NCBI GenBank assembly: GCA_013397695.1
Contig: VYZI01000033.1
Coordinates: 821,588-885,587 of the forward strand
DNA length: 64,000 bases
From: Centropus unirufus
Lineage: Eukaryota; Chordata; Aves; Cuculiformes; Centropidae
Direction: 5' to 3'
Position 1 is the stretch's first letter, and each line of letters opens with the position of its first letter. Position numbers and translations under genes: made by a program. The notes beneath the pieces are model-generated. The model was not told the origin of the DNA. It saw nothing but the letters and a program-made list of their open reading frames with translations, and made no database searches. This document shows, in pieces, positions 27,418 through 38,537 of the stretch.

Positions 27418-29749
27418 TCCTCTGGTTTGGAGGATCACTTGCATCACTAACCCTCAATTCATTACCCTCTCTGACATTAGCTCAACTTCAATGTCACCAA
27501 CCAATAAAACTTCCAGGGAAAGAACTCTGATGTTTCTTCCCCATTCACTACCACAGTTAATGTACGATTCTTATGTTCCTCAGTAGCCACAAAGCCCAGT
27601 TGGGTAGCTCAACACATTTTGTACATCCTTCCATGTCTGCTAAGTTTTTGTTTATGAGCTGCCCGGACTTAGAGTCACAAAAAAAGAACAAAAGCCAAAC
27701 CCATGAAGACAAGCGCTATACACACCTCGTGCCCAACAGAGATATAGAGTAGTACCCGGGGCACAGAATGTATAGGGTGCATTCAGCAGAATTCTGAGCA
27801 CTAAAACTTGTTTGAGCAGCATAGAAGACATAAAACTGTCTTTTCCAATAGCTCGGCCTCTCTTACTGACTAATGTAGAAATGACTCATTGAAACTTTGT
27901 TATTGACAATGTGTGGAGACCTTGTGAAACTTCTTCTATTTTCCTTCTATAATACTTTTACTGTTGCTTGCAATAAGTGTAAATTCTTTATTTCTGATTC
28001 ACATGAAAGAGGTACAAAGCAAAATATATCCACTACCTACTTTTATTATTAGATTTACCATTATTATTTATGCCAGTCAAAATTAAATAATAATATAAAT
28101 AATATTTTTCTTCTGGAAAAAGAAATTTCTAACAACTCAAGGTACACCACTACCCATCCCTTCTTACTAGATACAACACAGTGATGACAGACATTTAAAA
28201 AAGACATCAAGTTTATTGACTATCATAAAAATACTTTTGGTGTTCTTGGTAAGAAGCATTAACAAGCATGACAGACTGCACTAGGCTTTTTATGTCAAAA
28301 TTACACAAATTCCCTTAAATACTCATGACAATCAGTCTGCAATGCACCATGAATTTGAATGGTATAATACTAATGGTAAGTATTTCTGTACCCCATGGTA
28401 TATCATCAGTTGAGAATTCTATAGTATCCAGTGTCAAATATCCATTCACATCGCTACAGTAAAACATGACAAAATATATTAAAACACCTCCAGCAAGGCA
28501 GCCATGATCTACTGTGTCACAAACTCCATTTAGGTAGGCTGTCAAGGCCTCGGATCTTTGATACATCTGAAAGTATTATCAAAACTCCTCAACTATCAAG
28601 GTGGAAATTACTTTAAACTACAGAGAACTTTAACTATGCATATACAATGGAAGAAGATGTGAATATCCAAAATTTTCCAGAAAAATAAGAGGTATTGCTA
28701 TTAAAAAAAATCAATTATATGTACAATAAAAGTATCTTTGTGATATTTTTGATGCATCATCTTTAGTCATTTTAAAACAGCAGAAAACAAGGGAAACAAG
28801 GACTGAAGTCACCATAAAGTTAAGGCATCCTTAAATACACCAAAAATACTATTTTCCCAAGTGATCTGTAGTTTAGGGAGGTAAGTCATGTCTAATGCTG
28901 TCATACTGTAGAGTATAACCATTCTCAAGTGGGTGATAAGGAAAAGGATTTCTGACGGATTAGCTAGGTATGCTGTGCCTTGATAGAATGAAAAGATAAA
29001 ATGAAAGATTATATAATGTGGGACATTGCACTAAGTGAGAAGATTTACTAAGAACAAGGAAACACAGAAAAGCACTTATACCGGTAGAACACAGAATAAA
29101 ACTGTTTCTGACTTATTTCCAGTTCTCTTTTTTTTGATATTTAAAAGAACAACATATATGATTCCATCCTAAGCTGGTCTTCATCTTTCAGTAAATTCCA
29201 TCTTTCAGTTTTATTAACATTTTTACACAATAGAGTACTTAAGAAAATTCAAGGATTAATCTTAATTCCAATGTTATCAGTTCATTACAAGGAGACAAAA
29301 AATTTTAATACCTCCTCCTTTAATTCCAATAAACCCTGGAGATGGACTGCATCCATCTCAGGGTCTGAGATACCAGCCATTTACTTACTGTAGCATTTTC
29401 TGCGATTACACTTCGCTCCTTCCAAAACAGCAGCACATGCTCACTGGGGGATTCTACTCACTGTTGAAAACACGGTGAACACATCTGTTCTCACGGTGTA
29501 CACACTGAAGTAACACAGAAGCCTTTGGAAACTGATAGCAGGATATTTGAAATGACAACCAGCAAAAACAAACAAACACCAATTTTAGAAAGGAAAGAAT
29601 ACAGGGAGAAAAGCAGCACCATATTTTAAATACTCACAGGAGTTAGAAACTGATCTGAGCAAATGTGATCAAAGAAAAAGAAAAATACTTAAATGGAAAG
29701 AGGGGAAAGGAGCAGAGAACAGTCAGGCACAGGGACATCTACATAATTT

Positions 29750-30620
29750 AGGATTTGACTTTCTCAAACACAGCAAATATAAGCACAAACACTACTACTC
29801 TTGCTCTGTGCCTCACCACAGCGCTCTGCTTGCCCTATCTCTTGCTACAACTCCGTCCATCTTTTTGGTTCAAGTCACTGTGTTTATCCTATCCAAACTT
29901 TTGTTTCTTCATCAATTACATCTTTGTGGTATTTTCCATACTGCAGGAATATCATTTACTGAGGCACTAACAACTTTCTTTTCCTTAAAACAGGAGGAAT
30001 TTTTTCTTCATCTTCACCCTTTATTCTCTCCATAGACTTTTGTACCACAGGTCATGCTTCTTACCTCTCATTCCCTTCTGAGGACATAAAAACCTCTACA
30101 AAAAACCCCACAAACAAACAAAAAACCCCAACCAAACAACAAAAACAAACAAACAACCCCAAAAACAAATGGCTCTTTACCATATTGAAGTTTGCTTCAA
30201 TATTCTCCTAACATTACCAGGCTCTTTTGGGAGGCTTCCATTGAATCCTTCACCTCCTTCTTGTCTTTTCTACGTGCAAACTCTTGCAAACTTCACTATC
30301 AGCAAACTCTGAGCTGCCTCCTTCTTCCCAGACCTACATGGTCATTGTCTTACTCTTCCCCCAGCCTGCCAGCACATTATCATAAAAAAGGGGGTTTGCG
30401 CATTATTTCTGTACTCTCTTACATTTGATAAATTTTAAATATACTCAGTTGCTACACAACACAATCTCAATGTCCACTTTGAAATCCTGTCACTGGTTTT
30501 CACTCATCATCCAGGATTTTTGCTGATAAATTTCTTCCTCATGTGTCAGTCTTCTTGCATTAATACTTGGACTGGTTTCATTGCCAAATCTATTAGCCCA
30601 GTTTTTCCTCATTTCTGAGC
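29750..30620 (+). other. pyrimidine-rich non-coding stretch
   Basis: The plus strand is rich in C and T across this interval, apart from the A/C tract inside it. Open frames of 71-78 codons in several registers show no known domain. It may be an old, unrecognised repeat or a simple strand-composition bias. A similar texture appears at 53.2-53.5 kb. Confidence 0.35.
30099..30169 (+). repeat. long A-rich tract with CCCC and CAAA interruptions
   Basis: About 70 bases contain almost only A and C, with several CCCC blocks and repeated ACAA units. It is the longest member of a class of A-rich, C-interrupted tracts in this window. It may be a decayed poly-A tail that expanded as a simple repeat. 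Confidence 0.9.
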
Positions 30621-30683
30621 AGAGATAGTGATGATCATCATCTCTCATCATCATTAAACAGAAAAGTCATGCACCACACAAAT

Positions 30684-30693
30684 GGGGGGGGGG
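30684..30693 (+). repeat. ten-base G run
   Basis: Ten consecutive G in otherwise AT-rich sequence. This is a length-unstable homopolymer and a likely place for sequencing or assembly error. Confidence 0.9.
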
Positions 30694-33690
30694 TTTCCAC
30701 CCCAAGAGAAGCGGTAGCATTACGGAATCAAAACTTAAAATGGAATAAAATACAACCGCAGCCAGAAAAATAAACCCATTTTGTCAAATAGAGACATTCA
30801 TGCTACTACTTTGTTGAATAGTTAAGAATAAGGAAGAGGTTCTTAGCCATAATTCTCCTATTTTTGCCAGCTAGCATTAAATAAAAATGTTCCTAATATA
30901 TTAAGGATGATACATAGGCACTAATATTTTAACACACTCTCAAAATACCAGAGAATTTTTGTAATTGCCAAAATCAGCAATTTTTCTTCTGAGTTATTGA
31001 AGCAGTTGTGCTCTGTTTCCGTTCAGAAACAATATTGTTTTTCAAATGTCATTTGTGGAAACTATAAAGGAAATTTGATTTGATTACTTAATTTTTGTAA
31101 TTGACTACTGATATCTCCCCACCAAAGCAGCTGCAGAGACACAGGCAAGAGGATAAAGTAATAGAGTACAATGAAGTGAAATTATGTCATGAGGACATCC
31201 TATTACAGCTATGCGAGATTTCCACGTTTATCTGCACTTTAATTACAATATTGCTTCCTCTAATACACATAGCAAGGATATAAACTAATTCCATATTTGA
31301 TTCAAACTGGTTATTTCCTGTTAATCTGAGAAGTTGAATTGCCAAGAATACTCTTGCTCTACATTTACTGAACAACTCTAAAACCTCCATAAAAGGAACT
31401 GTGACTTTTTTAACTAAGCTTGGATTCTGTAAATCAGAAGTTCTTTTCAACAGCATGAAGCTCCATACAGGTATACAACCACACAGAAGTGGGAAAAAAA
31501 AATGCATATAGATATGCACATGAGCTTTCTAAAGTTTTAATCTTGTATACAAGACTACCAACCAGTCCTACTCCTTATTCTAACTCATACTGGAAGGAAT
31601 ATCTGTGGTCACTTCCTTACTGTCTAAAGGGAGGGCCTTGAGGAAAACAAAGTTTGTGGAGGAACAACATAGCAAGCCATTTCCTTTATGCAGATCATGC
31701 TGTTCACATCAGATGATGTAATAAAGCTTCTTAGTTAAAAATAATTATGATGAATACCTGATTGCTAACAAGTTCCTAGATGAAGATTCACATATATTTA
31801 TAGGCTACGAAAGATAAATGGGTTGTTTAAAAAACTAATAATGCAACATTCTGTTATTATTTTCAGTCCACATTCTCAAGGAATGCACTTTTTTGTACAT
31901 ACAATCCATTTAAAACACACACTTTTATTTTTAAATATATACACAGGTACTTAAATGATTGTACTTAAACAGTCCTAAAAGTTCAGGTTAAAAGATTAAA
32001 AATTATTTTATGAGTGTCACGCGTTATTGGATGTTAAATGCTAAGGCCAAAAGCATGCCTTTTTTTTTTAAATTTATAATAATCCCCGAACACACCTCCA
32101 TGCTCATAGATAATTCTGAATAGACCTTCTTCTGAATTTCATCTAAAAATTATTAACAAAGTTGTTTTTAAACTACTTAATTACTATTAAGATTAAAGAA
32201 ACCACTCTTAGCAAAGGCTTAACAATCATAAAACAAATTAGCTTTTTCTCTCCCCTCCAGAAATGGGAATTAGAGCTACTGTAGCATTCCTTAATTGATT
32301 GCAAATTTAAAAGGACCGCTGCATGGTGTTTTGTACTCACATTAAAGAATGAATAAACATTTAGCCAAGACAAAAGAAAATGTTTCACATGAGAAGTAAT
32401 GTACCAGTAGCAGGGAAGGTATATATGAATGAGATGTTCATTATTTCACTTCTTAAATTACGTTACAGCAATTTCTCAGCTTTTGAGTTTGCCAGGTCAT
32501 ATAAAAATCTGTATTAACTCAACTAATGTTCTGAAACAGGATATAAAATTAATTGCAAGAAATCAAAGTAAAACCCAAGAAATAGAAAGATATAATTGGG
32601 ATACTTTTGATCACAAAAAAAATATCAGTTCCCTCTCTCTTCTCTCTTTAACATTTCTAGTTTGTTGATGAACCAACCGTGTTTGGCATAATTAACACTA
32701 AGATCTTCAGAACTCAATGACTGAAAATAATTGCTTCTCTCTTTTCTTTCCTGAGTACGCTGAAGCCCAACCTAAAGATTTAGAGCTGACTGGACAAATA
32801 TAAAGGATGTCAGAAACAGTGACCGCTGACATGCCATTCAAGGCACATGGAAGGGAGTTCAGGCTTGAATGCCTCTAAACTGCTCATTGGTAAGATCAGC
32901 TATCAGCGAGACACAGTGTAAGTCAGCACAATTCACTGAGCCTGCTATGACCTTAAAATCATTGCTCCTGGGGCATGTTCATCCACCAATTAGTTTATAC
33001 GCTCACTGGAAATCCATTGCTCAGTAAATGCACTGGTCTCTCATTCCACGGTGTTGATGAAGTGTGTGTGATGGCTTTCTCTTCACAACTTGACCCCTAA
33101 AGCTGACCCATCTGGAACTGAAGTATTCATGCCACTTGAGCACATCCTTGGTTATCAGAGAGTCTGATATTTTCTTTAAAAACACCATTACTTGCATTTT
33201 TTTCCTCTTAGTTAAAAATGTTTTGCAAACAATAAAACAGAACTTTTAAGGGGGAAGACATTTAGTACATTGTATGCTGAAGTACATCTGTAAAGTGAAA
33301 TTAACTTATGTTAAATGTGGTTTCTTATTAAATCAGTACGAAAACTGTAAATACTTTTCTGCTTAGAGAACAGTCGCTAAGACCAAATATTAGTTCATTG
33401 CAGTATATGTTTTATGAATGTCATGAAAATTTTAAAAAAATTTTAAAAAATTAAAAACCTTAAAAAAAAAACCCCACATGCACTACAGGGTTTTAGCTAT
33501 TATCACAGCATGGCAAGACAGAATTTTCTCTTGGGCATTTCAAGAAAATACTTATTACATCTATTCAAGTATTACATATTTAAAGAGATAGTGTATGTTG
33601 TGTGCTCCTCTCTATGGAATACTCTTGCCTTACTCCAGGTCTCCAAGTGCATCATGATCCCACTTCCACCAAATTTCAGACTAAAAACTA

Positions 33691-33740
33691 GTAAATAAAT
33701 TTGTAAAAAATAAACAAAAATAAATAAAAATAAACAAATA
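33691..33740 (+). repeat. A-rich TAAA/CAAA low-complexity tract
   Basis: Repeated TAAA and CAAA units immediately precede the 136-bp tandem duplication. It could be a source of replication slippage at this point. Confidence 0.85.
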
Positions 33741-33749
33741 GAACTAAAC

Positions 33750-34021
33750 CAACTTCTTCACTAACCTTACTTCTCAATTAAATTAATTAATTTTAATTGG
33801 GATTAATCTTCATATCAGGTACCATCAGTACTTATTCCTAGTAAGAAGAACAGCTCATCTAATAGAACATTGTAAAAAACAAAAGCAACTTCTTCACTAA
33901 CCTTATTTCTCAATTAAATTAATTAATTTTAATTGGGATTAATCTTCATATCAGGTACCATCAGTACTTATTCCTAGTAAGAAGAACAGCTCATCTAATA
34001 GAACATTGTAAAAAACAAAAG
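33750..34021 (+). repeat. two-copy 136-bp tandem duplication
   Basis: Copy 1 is 33750-33885 and copy 2 is 33886-34021. Base-by-base comparison shows one difference, C at 33770 versus T at 33906. The similarity stops sharply at both outer ends. Each unit contains an AT-only near-palindrome: a perfect 14-base palindrome centred on TTAATTAA (33780-33793 in copy 1) inside 7-bp arms CAATTAA and TTAATTG. The near identity implies a recent duplication, ongoing homogenisation, or an assembly artefact. There is no coding frame across it. Confidence 0.97.
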
Positions 34022-36985
34022 CTACTGATTTACTCAGTGTGGTCCTTCTGGATGTTCTCTAGCCAAAGGGGTGGGGGGGAGAAGATTATGAACACATTTT
34101 GGAAAAAAGTGACTGCACTGATATATTTTCGGGGGGGACAAAACAAACACCGTGTTTATAAATATTTTTAAAAGAAAAATAAAACCAAAGCTCTTAGTTA
34201 ACTTATTTTCTGGAAAACTAGAACAATTAACAGTAGACTTCTTAAGCAACCCAAATGTATGTTTTCTTGTTCTCCTTCAAAAGAGTCTAAGTTCAGCTGC
34301 AAGAAGAACATTTGCTGTTGTAACACAAAACAAGTTGTGAGACATAGCAAAAACTGTATCTCAATTTTAGAACTATTCTAATAAAAAGAATTAATGATGG
34401 CTATATTTGTGAAGGTTAAGCTGTCTTGCTAAATTTCAAAGGCTAAGCATACACAGAATCAGCTATGAGAGAAAATGTTTGTAGGAGCATCTATTCTTAC
34501 TTAAATACCAAACAAAAATATAAAATCAATGGTAAAAGTATGCCAATGTAACCCCCAAAAAGGTAAACCAGTCTATAATCGAGAAACAAGGAAATAAAAC
34601 CCCCAGTCCAGTTGTGTAAGACAAGTGAGAATAGCTGATCATGATGGTCTTCAGTACTTTGGGTGAAATTTTGGTCCTTTGTAGGCAAGAGAAATCTTGC
34701 TACCAATGTATGAGAAATTGTACTTGCTGACAACTTAGTCCTTCACTTGCTACCAAAGTCATGCTAAGTAAAGCTTTACAACCCTCATATAGTCCCTTCC
34801 TGTATTTAGAGCCAAAGAAAGTTTCCTTTGTCTTTCATCTCTTCTGGATACTGCAATTAATATACAGCAATACATTTTTATTTATTTTATTACTGTTTAA
34901 GCAATATACTGCAATAAACCACAAACTAGTGTGGTGAATTAACAACAATCACGATGGTCTGATTCAGTGAGCTGATTAAATAAGATAGCACCATCAAAGA
35001 GAGGTCCATCCTTCCCTTTGCCTGCCCCCCCGCCCCCTCTTTTCTCCTGGCATACACAGCTTTCATGCAAGGTGGTATTTGTTAGACATCTCCTTTAGTT
35101 AAATTATTAAATTGAAAGAAATCTCTGCATTTTCTACTCTGTTAGTACATTGCATCAAGTCATGAAGGAACATCCTTCAGCGCATGAGTTGCTGCACTGC
35201 TGGGAAAAGGAAAAGGACTGAGGAAAAGGGGTGCTCTGAAGAAGAGATAAGCAACCTGGGAGCCCACAGCAGCAGCAAGTTATTAAATAGTCTCAGCTGT
35301 TTATAAATGCATAGCCTGAAAAGTGGGCTAGCTTACTACTTTTTCCAGAAAGAATACCTAACATAATGATAGGCACTAAAATATTGTGGATTCATGATCA
35401 TTCTGAGATGAAGACTGCTGATCCACAATGAAAAAGTAGCGTAAATACTATGAAATAATAAATTACATAAGCCTGAAGTATACTGCTACAATCAAATAAT
35501 TTATACCTCACTGATAAAAGTACATCAGAAAACTCTGTGGAGAGATAAAGTACATTTAAAAAATTTAAATACTGAGTTTATCTTCTTTTTTTTAAGAACA
35601 GCGAAAACTTTAATAATTTTTTTGTAATTAAAGTGGTAAACACATCTAAAGAAAAAATAACAGCTCAAACTGCATCCCACTCAAAAATTTCAGATCCAAA
35701 TGAGCTGTTATCTACTAAATTTTCCAAAATTAAGTGTGCAATTTTGAAGCTTTATTTGTACTTCAATTTGAAGAAACTGTGGTCTGCTCTTACAAAGGGG
35801 TAACCCTTGTTCTCCTGGTGTACTTCAACACTTCCTGTGCAAGTGCACAGAAAGTTGGATTAGGGAGCTGATCCAGCTGAAGACTAACCAGACCAAAACA
35901 AAGATCAGATTAGCCAGATCATCTGGCACTAACTCTGCAGTTTCATAGTTACTATATGGGACACCAGGATTAGGGTGAAGCCATAAGACAGCTGAAGGGG
36001 GAAAATGAACCCCCTGGGTCACCTACAGCCTAGACTTACAGGAGCTTTAGCATACAATGAAGCAGTAGCTTCCTCTACCTATACTTGTATGCTGTAGCAC
36101 TTAAATGTAGTTTTTATATCCATTTTAACTCATATGGCTGTTTTCTTACTTGGGGTTTAGTGTCTTTTTTCTCTTCTCTTTCTAATGTCTTTCATAGGCA
36201 CGTGACTTCTTGTCCTTTGTCACTGTTGGTAGGTGACAGCAACAGCTTACGCTGGTATACACCGAAGAATAATTTCTCTTAAAATTAGCTTCTTCCATTG
36301 TTAAAGAATCATGCAGCACAAATGCTTCATTTCAAGCTTGTGCAAGTTTTATCCTGAAAACTATGTGCTTCATTGTCCCAGAGAAATAGAGCTGTCTTCG
36401 GTTGTTATGAGCAAGGGCAGGCTCAGAAGCACTGACACTTGACCCACTGAAGATCTCTGCAGTTTAACAGGTTGACAAATGGGAAAACAATTTGTGAAAA
36501 TAAGTGTCAAAACTGCATCTGCTTCAGCAGGTTTGACATTCTGACCAATTTAAAATTATTGTAAGCATCCAACCAGGTTTTCCAACTGAAAACTCATTAA
36601 AATTTTTCCAAAGATCATTAAATTCTTCATATTAAAATTGCTTAAATTTTTTTGCAGTCATTCTTGTAAAGCAATATAGAAAAACTATTTTTGGGGGAAA
36701 GCTTTATCACATATTCCTCAGTAATAACTGAAAATCTTGAGGAAGGAACTGAAATAATGTAGTTTTAAACACAGATCTGATGTTCCATTCACACTAAGGT
36801 ATATACATAAATAGGTGTGCAACACAGATAAAAGTTTTATATCGTATATATAAAGCAAGGTAAGATTTTGCAGCTACGTTAAAACACTCTTCATGCACGT
36901 TCACCTTCACGTGCAGCTAGTATTGTCCAACCTTACATAAACACAGACCTTAAAAGTAACAAAATTAAAAGCACTGGATTTCAGC

Positions 36986-37005
36986 TTATTATTATTATTA
37001 TTATT
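36986..37005 (+). repeat. ATT trinucleotide repeat
   Basis: About six and a half TTA/ATT units, followed directly by the POU/SOX-motif patch. Confidence 0.9.
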
Positions 37006-37260
37006 CAGCTTATATTCAGATTATTTGCATAATCTGTGAGGCTATGCCAGAGATTAGCCATTATAAAATTGTTTTAAGGCAAATTTGTGGTGTCTATCTA
37101 AGAAAATATTACTGGAAAGTAAATACAGGCTCCAGGAACTAAAATTAATGGCGAGCTAGGAAGTTTCATTGTTCAATGTCATAGCCAGCCTGCAATGTGT
37201 GAGCAACCTTTTATTCATATCTGACCTGAGCACGAAGGTGATGTCTTTCAAGTGCAGTGA
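37006..37260. promoter_or_regulatory. candidate regulatory patch with octamer and SOX motifs
   Basis: A perfect octamer ATTTGCAT lies at 37023-37030, the consensus bound by POU-domain factors, followed by AAT. CATTGTTCAATG at 37167-37178 carries a SOX-type CATTGTT in a near-palindrome. AATTAATGG near 37143-37150 is a homeodomain-like site. The sequence is non-repetitive with no long frame. Regulatory function is an inference from motif grouping, and single motifs of this length are expected by chance. Confidence 0.25.
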
Positions 37261-38244
37261 CTAAACCTGTTGAACTACCAATCAAGAGATGTACAAAATC
37301 ATTACAGAAGTAACAAAGAGTATTTTAATGGAAAACCTACAATTAAATTCCCAAACTAAGAACTTGCTCCAGGAAAATGTTAAATTGCTCTTCTTCAATA
37401 TCATTGATTTACGTAATCAGAACGAGACCACAGCTATGTGCTTATTCCACATAATTCTGGATCTAGTCATTAAGAGAGGAAAAAGACCTTCAATGTAATA
37501 TTACAGCCCATAAAAAAAACTCTCACATTGCAAGTCATTAACAAGCAGAAAGAACTGGTGCTAAGCCAAGAGCTGCTCAATAGATCTTCAAGAGACAGTT
37601 CTTAGAGTTACAGAGGGCAACCCTCTTCCTTACCAAAACAAAACAGCACTTTTACCTGACAAGATCCCTCCGAGAGCTTTATTTTCCCAATCTCGGTCCT
37701 ACAAGTTTTACAACTTAAGAGATAAAATCTTCATAAAGAGCAGCTCAAACACTGTCCTTAGAGTGCTTACTTTGGTGGTTTATCTCAAGTAACTTCCATT
37801 TATTATTGTTCATTAACTCCCATATTAACAAAGCCAACCTATTAATAAAAATAACATTTTGACAAGTGCATCAGGGTAAAATATACACAAAGTATTACAA
37901 AGCAGCTTACATTCATCAAAGTGCAATACAGCAAAGAAAGAATAAAGCATGAGTACAGCCCTGTAGGTCAGTGATGACAAATCAAGTAAGATATTCACTT
38001 AGCCTGTTTTCCAATGATTCAACTGAGACTGAGAAGGGAGAATCTTGCCTGTTCATTTGAGCTTTTGGCATGTTGCTTCCTGAGAGCAAGTCAACTAAGG
38101 AATTTGGCTAGAATGATCACAGCTGTTTCATACTAGGTCTCTGCATAGACAGACTCACCTACTGTTAAGCATTCAATATTGCAGATTAACTTAAATCCAA
38201 ACGCAATTTTCTATGGAACAGTGACATCCACAGAAAAAGGGAGT

Positions 38245-38280
38245 GCAAAATTATTATTGCATTTTTAATTTTGCAATAAT
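38245..38280. repeat. overlapping alternative hairpins
   Basis: GCAAAATTA (38245-38253) pairs with TAATTTTGC (38266-38274). The overlapping ATTATTGCA (38253-38261) pairs with TGCAATAAT (38272-38280). The two 9-bp stems are mutually exclusive. Being AT-rich, they may be chance, or a decayed simple repeat. Confidence 0.6.
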
Positions 38281-38521
38281 ATAGGCAAAGGAACAAGCTC
38301 TAAACTTATTAAGGGGCAAAAAAGCATCCAAAACGACAAAAGGAAGGAAGGGGACACAATGGGCTCAAATCTTTCGGCGGTAGTCAGCCATCATGTTAAA
38401 ATCCATCCTTAGTAAGTGATAGATAAAAATAAACATGGTCTGAAATGGTACAATTGAAAAGCCAAAATTCACACTTCTCAAGAGACTCTACTCACCAGAG
38501 ATAAGAAAATGGAACTTCATT

Positions 38522-38537
38522 TGCTGCTGCTGCTGCT
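38522..38537 (+). repeat. short TGC trinucleotide run
   Basis: Five TGC units followed by TTCAGCAGG. Short and probably stable; no coding frame supports a leucine or serine repeat. Confidence 0.85.

Larger units (their letters stand above)
22525..33690. other. AT-rich non-coding stretch, no gene recognised
   Basis: No coding family was recognised. Small features: a CATTAC/GTAATG inverted pair at 24805-24821, an ACT/ATT trinucleotide run near 27.4 kb, a pyrimidine-rich stretch 29.75-30.6 kb, a ten-G run at 30684-30693 and A/T homopolymer-rich sequence at 33425-33478. The minus-strand frame of 131 codons at 22.63-23.03 kb resembles nothing I know and has no supporting signals. Confidence 0.6.

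Noticed and set aside
28315..28566. 83-codon minus-strand frame considered as an exon
   Set aside because: No known domain and no convincing acceptor or donor in register.
37289..37498. 69-codon frame with helix-like composition
   Set aside because: Composition is explained by AT-rich DNA; no motif, start context or splice signal.
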